Under the pieces are notes generated by a model. It saw only the letters and a program-made list of their open reading frames with translations. It was not told the origin of the DNA and ran no database searches. A DNA stretch of 12,688 nucleotides from Candidatus Adiutrix sp. (lineage in GTDB: Bacteria; Desulfobacterota; Desulfarculia; Adiutricales; Adiutricaceae), in the NCBI GenBank assembly GCA_031285975.1, contig JAITVE010000163.1, forward strand, positions 1 through 12,688, written 5' to 3'. Of this stretch, positions 1 through 6,320 are shown in pieces. The translations under genes and the position numbers were made by a program. Within the stretch, counting starts at the first letter, position 1; every line of letters begins with the position of its first letter.

Positions 1-653
1 CCTTCCTCCTGGTGGATCGGGTTGGGGGCAACACCCTGGGAGCCGGGCTCATTGAATACGCCCTGCGGCGGAACCAGTCAGTTTTTTGGCAAAAATTCGA
101 ATTGAACCAGGAGGCCCAGGCCGCCCAGAAAAACCAAAAACCGTGCGTTCTCTGGTTCACCGGGCTCTCCGCCTCCGGGAAATCCACCGTGGCCGGGCTG
201 GCCGCGAAAAGGCTCCACAACTCGGGCCGCCACGTCTACATTCTGGACGGCGACAACCTGCGCCACGGCCTCTGCCGCGACTTGGGCTTCACCGAGGCCG
301 ACCGGGCCGAGAACATCCGCCGGGCTTCGGAAGTGGCCAAGCTCATGGCCGACGCGGGGCTCATTGTCCTGGCCTCCTTCATCTCCCCCTACAGGGAAGA
401 CCGGGCCGCCATCCGCGACCGCTTCCAGCCGGGCGAATTCTTTGAAGTGTTCATGGACACGCCCCTGTCGGTCTGCATCAAGCGCGACCCCAAAGGGCTC
501 TACGCCAAGGCTTTGGATGGGAAGCTGCCCAACTTCACCGGCCTCACCGCGCCCTTTGAGCCGCCTGAAACCCCCGACCTGCACCTTGACGGCCAAAAAG
601 AAGCGGACGAACTGGTGCAGCAGGTGCTTGATTTCCTGGAGGCTCAAAAATGA
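1..653 (+). CDS. cysNC: Bifunctional sulfate adenylyltransferase subunit 1 / APS kinase, C-terminal part (partial)
   Basis: This is the 3' part of a gene that begins left of the window; the reading frame is open from base 3. The first ~20 residues (LVDRVGGNTLGAG...) match the last beta-barrel strand of a CysN GTPase, and a complete APS kinase (CysC) domain follows. The P-loop GLSASGKST is encoded at 162-188, the DGDN substrate motif at 246-257, then a RAENIRR segment, an ISPYREDR motif and a KRDPKGLYAKA motif, all typical of APS kinases. The CysN part makes adenylylsulfate from sulfate and ATP with CysD; the CysC part phosphorylates it to PAPS in the cytoplasm. A GTG at 12 could be read as a start, but the CysN-like residues upstream and across it argue for a fusion. 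The stop overlaps the next start by 4 nt (ATGA), suggesting translational coupling with the transporter genes. Confidence 0.93.
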   Translation, partial: FLLVDRVGGNTLGAGLIEYALRRNQSVFWQKFELNQEAQAAQKNQKPCVLWFTGLSASGKSTVAGLAAKRLHNSGRHVYILDGDNLRHGLCRDLGFTEADRAENIRRASEVAKLMADAGLIVLASFISPYREDRAAIRDRFQPGEFFEVFMDTPLSVCIKRDPKGLYAKALDGKLPNFTGLTAPFEPPETPDLHLDGQKEADELVQQVLDFLEAQK

Positions 654-1621
654 GATTTTTCACCCTGTTGGCCGCTTTTTTGATGCTGGCGATGGCCCCG
701 GCCGCCGCAGCGCAGGAGAAAACTGTCCGCCTCGGCTACTTCCCCAACCTGACCCACGCCCAGGCCCTCATTGCCCAAAATATGGCCGCCGAGGGCCAGG
801 GCTGGTTCGAAAGCCGGGTGCCGGGAGTTACGATTGAGTGGCAGCCCTTCAACGCCGGGCCCTCGGCTATGGAGTCCCTTTTCGCCGGGGCCGTTGACCT
901 CAGCTATGTGGGGCCCAACCCGGTGCTGAACGCTTATGTCCGCTCCAAGGGCGGAGTGCGGGTGGTCTCCGGCGCGGTGCGGGGCGGGGCCGGGCTGGTT
1001 GTGCCGCAGGCCAGCGCCCTTTCCGAGCCCGCCTCCTTTAAGGACAAAACCATTGCCACGCCGCAGTTGGGCAATACCCAGGACATCGCCTGCCGTTCCT
1101 GGCTGACCCAGGGCGGGCTGAAGGTGACCATGACCGGCGGCGACGCCTCCATCATTCCCACAGCCAACCCGGTCATCCTGTCCCTGTTCATCCAGGGCCA
1201 GGTGGACGCGGCCTGGACTGTGGAACCCTGGCTGTCCCGCCTGGAAATGGAGGGCGGGGGCAAACTCATCTACGCCGAACCGGCCGAGACCTCCATCACC
1301 ACGGTTCTGTCGGTGAGCGAAGAATACGCCCAGGCCGAACCGGAACTGGTGGCCGCCCTGGCCGCCGCCCACCGGGAACTGACCGAGTGGATTGTGCACA
1401 ACCCGGCCGAGGCCCAAAAGCGGGTCGCCGACGAACTTACCAAGCAAATGCACATGCGCCAGTCGTTTCCCCTCACCCTGGTGGAGCACGCCTGGCCCCG
1501 CCTGGTTTTCGATAACGCCATCAGCCGCGAAAATTTCCAGTTTGCCCTGGAAGCCGCCAGGGACGCGGGCTTCATCAAGGGTGAGCACGATTTGGGGAAG
1601 CTGGTGGAAAGCGTTGACTGA
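650..1621 (+). CDS. SsuA/TauA/NrtA-type ABC transporter periplasmic substrate-binding protein
   Basis: The 323-residue product starts with a signal peptide: MR, a hydrophobic stretch, then an APAAAAQE cleavage region at about residue 22. The mature part begins VRLGYFPNLTHAQAL and continues with FNAGPSAMESLFAGAVDLSYVGP in two adjoining pieces, the signature of the NMT1/SsuA-like binding proteins that deliver sulfonates, nitrate, taurine or related small anions to an ABC importer. Length is normal for the family. The ligand cannot be read from sequence. The overlap with cysNC and the ATPase and permease that follow point to a sulfur anion or sulfonate. The start is fixed by the ATGA overlap with the cysNC stop. 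The 3' end overlaps the proposed TTG start of the ATPase gene. Confidence 0.9.
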   Translation: MRFFTLLAAFLMLAMAPAAAAQEKTVRLGYFPNLTHAQALIAQNMAAEGQGWFESRVPGVTIEWQPFNAGPSAMESLFAGAVDLSYVGPNPVLNAYVRSKGGVRVVSGAVRGGAGLVVPQASALSEPASFKDKTIATPQLGNTQDIACRSWLTQGGLKVTMTGGDASIIPTANPVILSLFIQGQVDAAWTVEPWLSRLEMEGGGKLIYAEPAETSITTVLSVSEEYAQAEPELVAALAAAHRELTEWIVHNPAEAQKRVADELTKQMHMRQSFPLTLVEHAWPRLVFDNAISRENFQFALEAARDAGFIKGEHDLGKLVESVD

Positions 1622-2393
1622 GCCCCTATTGCGAATGGAGGGGTTGGGCAAAACTTTTCCCGGCCCCAAAGGCGGGCGGCCGGTTCAGGCCCTGCGGGAA
1701 GTCTCCTTCACTGTGGCGGCCGGGGAATACGTGTGTCTCCTGGGCCGTAGCGGCTGCGGCAAGTCCACCCTCCTGGCCATCGTGGCCGGTCTCCTGGCCC
1801 CGGACGAAGGGCGCTGTTACTGCGGCGATGAACGTATCACCGGGCCGGATCGCCATCGGATGCTCATGTTTCAGGAACCGGCCCTCTTCCCCTGGCTCAA
1901 CGTCCTGGACAACGTGCTTTTCGGCCTGAGCTTTGTGGACAACCTCACACCCGGCGAAAAGCGGAACCGGGCCGAACATTTCCTGGAACTGGTGGGCCTG
2001 GCCGACTGCCTCAATTTCCGCATCCATGAACTGTCCGGCGGCATGAAGCAGCGGGTGGCCCTGGCCCGAGCCCTGGCGCCTGACCCGGATATTCTGCTGA
2101 TGGACGAGCCCTTCAGCGCCCTGGACGCCATGACCCGCGAACAGCTTTATGAAGATTTGCAAAAAATTTGGCAGCAAACCCACAAAACAGTGCTGATGGT
2201 CACCCACAACGTGCGGGAAGCCGTCTGCCTGGGCACCAGGGTGCTGGCCCTGGAACGGCCCGGCCGCATTGTGGCCGACCACGCCGTCACCCTGCCGTAC
2301 CCCCGGGGCATGAACGATGTGGCCCTGGCCGAAACAGCGGCCCACATCTCCGGCTTTTTGCGGCAGTCCGAAGAAAACGGAGGGCAGGCATGA
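1614..2393 (+). CDS. SsuB/TauB-type ABC transporter ATP-binding protein
   Basis: This is the cytoplasmic ATPase of the importer, 259 residues from a TTG start. Walker A GRSGCGKST is at residues 44-52, the Q-loop MFQEPALFPW near 86, signature LSGGMKQR at 140-147, Walker B ILLMDE at 160-165 and the H-loop histidine at 198. The LFPW after the Q-loop and the C-terminal layout are those of the nitrate/sulfonate/taurine group. The TTG at 1614 overlaps the preceding gene by 8 nt, has a GGTGGA ribosome-site-like sequence 5 nt upstream and gives the usual short leader before the MEGLGKTF strand. The ATG at 1635 is the alternative start and would shorten the protein by 7 residues. The stop overlaps the permease start (ATGA). 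Confidence 0.9.
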   Translation: MTEPLLRMEGLGKTFPGPKGGRPVQALREVSFTVAAGEYVCLLGRSGCGKSTLLAIVAGLLAPDEGRCYCGDERITGPDRHRMLMFQEPALFPWLNVLDNVLFGLSFVDNLTPGEKRNRAEHFLELVGLADCLNFRIHELSGGMKQRVALARALAPDPDILLMDEPFSALDAMTREQLYEDLQKIWQQTHKTVLMVTHNVREAVCLGTRVLALERPGRIVADHAVTLPYPRGMNDVALAETAAHISGFLRQSEENGGQA

Positions 2394-3148
2394 AAACCAC
2401 TCTGGGTTCTTTGGCTGTTGGCCTGATTTTTCTGGGACTGTGGCAGGCCATCTGCTCCGGCGGCCTGGTGTCGCCGCTCCTGTTACCTTCACCCCTGGAT
2501 ACTGGGCGCTACCTGGTGGATTCCATCCGCGAGGGCTTACTGTTTTCGGCCCTGGCCATAACCCTGGGCCGCCTGGTCATCGGCTATGCTTTGGGCCTGG
2601 CCCTGGGCTGGCTCATGGGCCTACTGTTGTCCGTCAGCGCCCTGGCCCGAGGCACTTTGGGACTGGCCGCCCTGGGGCTCCAGACCCTGCCCTCGGTCTG
2701 CTGGGCTCCCCTGGCCATCCTCTGGTTCGGCCAGACGGAGACGGCCATGTATTTCGTGGTCATCATGGGCTCCACCTGGGCCATGGCCATGGCCACGGAA
2801 AACGCGGTGCGCTCGGTACCGCCCATCTATATCAAAGCGGCCCGGGTCATGGGCTCCCGCGGCGGGCACACCTGGCGGAAGGTAATCCTCCCGGCGGCCC
2901 TGCCGGGGATGCTGGCCGGGGCCAAGCTGGGCTGGGCCTTTGCCTGGCGCTCGCTGATGGCCGCCGAAATTTACGTCACCATCATCAAACGCTTCGGCCT
3001 GGGGCAACTCTTGCATTTCGGCCGGGAACTCAACGCCATGGATCAGGTGGCCGCCGTCATGCTGGTCATCATCGCCGTGGGCCTGGCCGCCGACCGCCTG
3101 GTTTTCATCCCCGTGGAACGCCAGTTGCGCCGCACCCGTGGGTTGTGA
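2390..3148 (+). CDS. SsuC/TauC-type ABC transporter permease
   Basis: The 252-residue inner-membrane protein has about six hydrophobic segments. It carries the binding-protein-dependent permease (EAA) loop near residues 149-181, with KAARVMGS followed by WRKVILPAALPGM, which docks onto the ATPase. LPSVCWAPLAILWFG is the conserved segment seen before that loop in SsuC and TauC proteins. It completes the three-part importer begun at 650 and overlaps the ATPase stop by 4 nt, so the start at 2390 is well supported. A homodimer with two ATPase subunits is expected from the family. The imported substrate is unknown, with a sulfonate or other sulfur anion favoured by the cysNC context. Confidence 0.9.
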   Translation: MKTTLGSLAVGLIFLGLWQAICSGGLVSPLLLPSPLDTGRYLVDSIREGLLFSALAITLGRLVIGYALGLALGWLMGLLLSVSALARGTLGLAALGLQTLPSVCWAPLAILWFGQTETAMYFVVIMGSTWAMAMATENAVRSVPPIYIKAARVMGSRGGHTWRKVILPAALPGMLAGAKLGWAFAWRSLMAAEIYVTIIKRFGLGQLLHFGRELNAMDQVAAVMLVIIAVGLAADRLVFIPVERQLRRTRGL

Positions 3149-3162
3149 TAAACTCCAACCCT

Positions 3163-4992
3163 ATGTTCAACTTTATATCCAAAAACCAATTCATCTTCAA
3201 CTACCGCCGGATGTGGCCCTTCATCAAGCCCTACTGGTTCCGGGCGCTGTTGGGGATTCTGCTGACCATTCCGGCGGGCTCGCTGGATGCGGTCATCGCC
3301 GCCTTTCTCAAGCCCATCACCGATAATGTGCTCGTGGCCAAGGATGTGGAATTCTCCCGCGCCCTGCCTTTCATCATCATCGGCTTCACCTTGCTCCAGA
3401 GCGTGCTGAACTACGCCGCCACCTATGTCAATGCCTGGGTGGGCAGCAAGATATCGCTGGGCCTCAAATGGCACCTGTATGACAAACTCCTGTCGATGGA
3501 TCCCATTTATTTCGATCAGCGCAGTTCCGGCGAAATCATCCTGCGCTATTCCAACGATGCAGAGTTGGCCACTGGCGGCCTGGTCGCCAACCTGAAGCTC
3601 TTTCTCACCAAATTTTTTTCCTCGCTGGGGCTGGTGGGGGTCATGCTCTACAATTCCTGGCAGTTGTCCATCATCGCCCTGGGCATTTTTGTCCTGGCCG
3701 TCTATCCGGTCAAGCTGGTCAAAAGAAAAATAAAAGATGTAACCACCAAAACCGTCGGGGCCACGGCCAATTTCCTCACCATCTATAATGAGACCTTCAG
3801 CGGCAATAAAATCATCAACTCCTTCACCCTGGAAGAAACTTTTAGGGGCAAATTCGACCAAACCCTCAAATTTCTGTTCCGTTTGTCCATAAAACTGACT
3901 CAGGGCGGCGGCTGGCTCTCCCCATTACTGCACTTCATCGGTTCCCTCGGCTTGGCCCTGGTGCTCGGCCTGGGCACCAATTTAATCGTCACTGAAACCA
4001 TCACCCCCGGCAACTTCATTGCCTTCATCGGGGCCATGATGATGCTCTATACCCCGCTGAAATCTATCGGCACCAATTATGTTAAAGTGCAGATGTCCTT
4101 TCTGGCCATTGACCGCATATTTGATATCCTGAACGCCGAGCCGAAAATCAAATCCCACGACGGCGCGGTCACCCTGGAAACCATCCGGGAGGGCCTGGAA
4201 TGTCGCAAAGTCTTCTTTAGTTATGTGCCCGAACGGCCAGTCTTGCGCGATGTCTCCCTGAAAATCAGCGTGGGGCAGACCGTGGCTCTGGTGGGCAATT
4301 CCGGGGGCGGCAAGACCACCATCGGCAGCCTGTTGCCGCGCCTTTATGAAGTGGATCGGGGCGAGATACTCATCGATGGGGTCAACATAAAAGACTACAC
4401 CCTGGAATCGCTCCGGCGCAACATCGCCATTGTTTTTCAGGATAATTTCCTTTTTTCCGGCACCATCCGGGATAACCTCCAGATGGGCAACCCGGAGGCC
4501 ACCGAAGAGGACATGTGGCAAGCCCTGGCCGCCGCCAACCTGGATCAGTTCATCAAAACATCGGAAAAGGGCCTGGACACGGTGGTGGGGGAGCGGGGCA
4601 TCCTCTTGAGCGGGGGGCAGAAACAGCGGGTGGCCATTGCCCGGGCCTTCATCAAAAACGCGCCCCTGGTCATCTTGGACGAGGCCACCAGCGCCCTGGA
4701 CAACAAAGCCGAAAAGGTGGTACAGGAGGCCCTGGAGAAGCTGATGAAAGACCGGACGGTCATCGTCATCGCCCACCGCCTGAGCACCATCCAGAGCGCT
4801 GACAATATCCTGGTGGTCAACGACGGCCGCATTGTGGAGCAGGGCAACCACGAGGAACTCATGGCCCGCCAGGGCGCCTATTACGCCCTCTACGCCACCC
4901 GCTTTGTCGACGGTCAGGATCAGGACTCCCCGACTGATGAATCGAACTCGCACACAAGCGACGCACCGCCGCAGGCAATGAATGCGGAATGA
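3163..4992 (+). CDS. MsbA-like ABC exporter (fused membrane and ATPase domains)
   Basis: The 609-residue half-transporter of the MsbA lipid flippase type is close to the usual ~580-600 residues. The N-terminal membrane domain (about residues 15-330, six segments, beginning MWPFIKPYWFRALLG) is followed by a nucleotide-binding domain. That domain has Walker A GNSGGGKTT at ~377-385, a Q-loop in VFQDNFLFS, signature LSGGQKQR at ~482, Walker B LVILDEATSALD at ~502 and the H-loop AHR at ~537. The family flips lipid A-core or related lipids across the inner membrane as a homodimer. It begins 14 nt after the permease stop, probably in the same operon. No strong ribosome site precedes ATG 3163, and an in-frame GTG at 3145 overlapping the permease stop is possible. 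The tail is hydrophilic and Asp/Ser-rich. Export of another glycolipid cannot be excluded. Confidence 0.88.
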   Translation: MFNFISKNQFIFNYRRMWPFIKPYWFRALLGILLTIPAGSLDAVIAAFLKPITDNVLVAKDVEFSRALPFIIIGFTLLQSVLNYAATYVNAWVGSKISLGLKWHLYDKLLSMDPIYFDQRSSGEIILRYSNDAELATGGLVANLKLFLTKFFSSLGLVGVMLYNSWQLSIIALGIFVLAVYPVKLVKRKIKDVTTKTVGATANFLTIYNETFSGNKIINSFTLEETFRGKFDQTLKFLFRLSIKLTQGGGWLSPLLHFIGSLGLALVLGLGTNLIVTETITPGNFIAFIGAMMMLYTPLKSIGTNYVKVQMSFLAIDRIFDILNAEPKIKSHDGAVTLETIREGLECRKVFFSYVPERPVLRDVSLKISVGQTVALVGNSGGGKTTIGSLLPRLYEVDRGEILIDGVNIKDYTLESLRRNIAIVFQDNFLFSGTIRDNLQMGNPEATEEDMWQALAAANLDQFIKTSEKGLDTVVGERGILLSGGQKQRVAIARAFIKNAPLVILDEATSALDNKAEKVVQEALEKLMKDRTVIVIAHRLSTIQSADNILVVNDGRIVEQGNHEELMARQGAYYALYATRFVDGQDQDSPTDESNSHTSDAPPQAMNAE

Positions 4993-5028
4993 CGATTTAT
5001 GGCATAAATGCGGGGTATTTTTAAGCTA

Positions 5029-5047
5029 AATGGGATTTGAACCCATT
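5029..5047. repeat. Short perfect inverted repeat (hairpin) downstream of the exporter gene
   Basis: AATGGG at 5029-5034 and CCCATT at 5042-5047 form a 6-bp stem with a 7-nt loop, about 36 nt after the exporter stop. A second small hairpin (GGGT/ACCC) lies just downstream. No U-run follows on either strand, so a standard intrinsic terminator is not supported, although the position would suit one. On the minus strand the 5-bp stem with a TTCAAAT loop looks like a tRNA T-arm, but no other tRNA arms can be folded around it. Confidence 0.35.
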
Positions 5048-5076
5048 CCATGGGTGATTACCCGAACACAAAATCG

Positions 5077-5090
5077 GACAGCAAATTTTT
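5077..5090. repeat. 14-bp direct repeat, left copy
   Basis: GACAGCAAATTTTT occurs here and again at 5703-5716. The right copy lies at the junction between the glycosyltransferase stub and the IS5-family remnant. Both copies are preceded by ATGGGTGAT (5050-5058 and 5620-5628). This may reflect a past duplication or recombination around the mobile-element scar, or chance in AT-rich sequence. Confidence 0.5.
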
Positions 5091-5619
5091 TTAGAAATAA
5101 TTTTTACTGGAAAATCACTGATTTGTAATGTCCGTCAAAATCCCCACCCTCCCGAAAAGCTGGAAGACCGGAAGCAAAAAATCGCCTCTGACCCGAAAAG
5201 CGTTGGAGCCGGGAAGAGCAAAGCCATCCATCGCTCCAAAGCCCGAGCCAGCCGCAGGCTTCTTTTCTGAATAAGGCCACCCCACCGCCGTCCGGGCCGA
5301 ATCAGCCCCCGCCATTAGAAACTCGGAGCGCTCCAAAGACCGGGAATTCTTTGCCCTGCGCCGCCGCCTGCAAATGATCCAGTCCGAATTCGTCGCCGCT
5401 CTGTTGACGGCCTGAGGCTGAATTGCCACGATACGCCATACTTCCCAAGGTTGCTCGGCCTGCGCAGGTTTTGACTTGAGCGACATTTTCATATATGCTA
5501 GAACAGTTTCATTGAACATACCGGCACGCAACAGCATATGCGGTTTATGGCGCGAAGCGGTTATACCGGCCATCGCTGATTCAATGGCCTGAAAATTTTT
5601 CCGAAGAAAGTCCACGTTT

Positions 5620-5718
5620 ATGGGTGATACATTATTGAGTGTGGTGATCCCGGTTTATGGCGCCCCGGAGATAGTGCCGGTTTTGTACCGGCGATGGAGT
5701 ATGACAGCAAATTTTTAA
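5620..5718 (+). pseudogene. Family-2 glycosyltransferase, 5' fragment only
   Basis: ATG at 5620 opens a 32-codon frame whose residues 5-25 read LLSVVIPVYGAPE then IVPVLYRR. This is the characteristic first beta-strand and helix of GT-A fold family-2 glycosyltransferases, where SVVIPVYN is followed by an ELYxRL-like helix. Homology ends at about base 5698, and the last six codons before TAA belong to the inserted IS5-family sequence. A normal protein would be about 240-350 residues, so over 90% is missing, including the DxD metal site. No remainder of the gene is visible downstream of the transposase remnant at 6097, so insertion was followed by deletion. It suggests the locus formerly encoded glycan or lipid glycosylation. 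The call rests on a short but distinctive motif. Confidence 0.6.
5703..5716. repeat. 14-bp direct repeat, right copy
   Basis: This is the second copy of GACAGCAAATTTTT (first at 5077-5090), located where glycosyltransferase similarity stops and transposase similarity begins. Confidence 0.5.
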
Positions 5719-6096
5719 CACGATTGCCGTTGGCCCAGATACTGAATGGCTTATGATTGATTCAACGATTGTAAAAGTTCACCAGCATGGCGCGGGAGCC
5801 AAAGGTAGAAAAAAATCAAAATATTGGACGCTCCAGAGGAGGTCTGGTGAGCAAGCCTCACATGCAGTGTGATGCCTTGGGTAATCCAATGAAGTTCATT
5901 GTTACCCTGGGCAGACCAGTGATTACACTCAGGCAGAAATTGTTGCTTGAAAATATCGAAGGCCAACATGTGCTTACAGATAAAGGCTATGATTCAAACT
6001 TGATTGTTGAGACGGTTGCAAGCATTGCAGCGGAAGCCACCATACCTCCCAGAGCAAACCGCCAAATGCCAAGGGAATATGATGTTGGCTTGTACG
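5703..6096 (+). pseudogene. IS5-family transposase remnant, truncated at both ends and frameshifted
   Basis: In the frame of base 5705 the sequence reads QIFNTIAVGPDTEWLMIDST and continues IVKVHQHGAGAKG, which contains the first catalytic Asp (MIDST) of IS5-family DDE transposases. At an A7 run (5809-5815) the frame must change by one base. In the new frame the family signatures IGRSRGGL, DALGNP, LTDKGYDS (second catalytic Asp) and IPPRANRQMPREYD follow, up to about 6096. Similarity stops just after PREYD..LY, before the ERHLIE-like segment with the catalytic Glu. The N-terminal ~80 residues are also absent. Terminal inverted repeats were not found. The element is therefore dead, even if slippage at the A7 run once allowed expression. 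It interrupts the glycosyltransferase fragment at its left end. Confidence 0.85.
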
Positions 6097-6150
6097 TTGT
6101 ATTAAGTAATGACTCATTCAACAGTGAAGTCTGAAACTCTAAAAGGCAAA

Positions 6151-6291
6151 ATGGTACTTCTTGTAGTTGAGAGCAAACTGAAACTCTTCTTTCAATCCCC
6201 AGCAGACATGGTCTGCCGGGTTGAGGATGTTACAGGTATTGAAACTGAAGAACTGGTGGTTTTGAAAGAGCCCGCAGCATTAGGGGTATAA
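6151..6291 (+). CDS. Possible small hypothetical protein (46 aa)
   Basis: ATG at 6151 is preceded by AAAAGG (6141-6146), a plausible ribosome site, and opens a 46-residue frame beginning MVLLVVESKLKLFF and containing VCRVEDVTGIETEELVVLKE. The composition is protein-like, but no family is recognised. The frame is open further upstream to an ATG at 6109. It lies between the IS5-family remnant and the radical SAM gene, and its stop overlaps the proposed -10 box. It could equally be a leftover 3' end of a disrupted gene or a chance frame. Confidence 0.2.
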   Translation: MVLLVVESKLKLFFQSPADMVCRVEDVTGIETEELVVLKEPAALGV

Positions 6292-6292
6292 T
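6262..6292 (+). promoter_or_regulatory. Putative sigma70-type promoter of the radical SAM operon
   Basis: TTGAAA (6262-6267) and a perfect TATAAT (6287-6292) are separated by 19 nt, slightly longer than the optimal 17. Transcription would begin near 6299 and leave a leader of ~22 nt containing the GGAAGGA ribosome site (6304-6310) before ATG 6321. The location directly in front of the first gene of the downstream operon supports it. Confidence 0.45.
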
Positions 6293-6320
6293 GCGATAAT
6301 AATGGAAGGAATTCAGTATC

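Larger units (their letters stand above)
4993..5619. other. Gene-poor, probably decayed region between the exporter gene and the glycosyltransferase stub
   Basis: No intact recognisable gene is seen in these 627 bases. The first ~130 bases are AT-rich. On the + strand two protein-like stretches with codon use similar to neighbouring genes are visible: one in the frame of base 5121, ending at the TGA at about 5262-5264, and one in the frame of base 5275, ending at a TGA at 5413-5415 and containing DREFFALRRRLQMIQSEF. The latter has no start codon after the TAA at 5272. The frames differ and are broken by stops, as expected for a decaying gene of unknown identity. The minus strand is open from 5615 to 5115, but its product is not recognisable and much of it looks like an antisense shadow. 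Confidence 0.4.

Noticed and set aside
644..1669. Long open frame on the minus strand opposite the binding-protein gene (and similar ones opposite other genes)
   Set aside because: In GC-rich coding sequence the antisense strand is often open by chance. The product is Gly/His/Gln-rich without a family signature, and the + strand gene has clear motifs, a signal peptide and operon overlaps.
5029..5047. Partial tRNA (T-arm-like hairpin with a TTCAAAT loop on the minus strand)
   Set aside because: The stem and loop fit a T-arm, but no D-arm, anticodon arm or pairing acceptor stem could be found in the ~70 nt upstream on that strand.
5115..5615. 167-codon open frame on the minus strand in the gene-poor region
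   Set aside because: The right half looks somewhat protein-like, but the left half is an Arg-rich antisense of + strand codon-biased sequence. It begins at a GTG without a ribosome site and matches no family I know. It is kept only as an open question in the findings.
6199..6217. Small inverted repeat GCAGAC-ATG-GTCTGC as a terminator or operator
   Set aside because: The stem is only 6 bp with a 3-nt loop, there is no U-run, and it lies inside a possible small open frame. This is not enough to assign a role.
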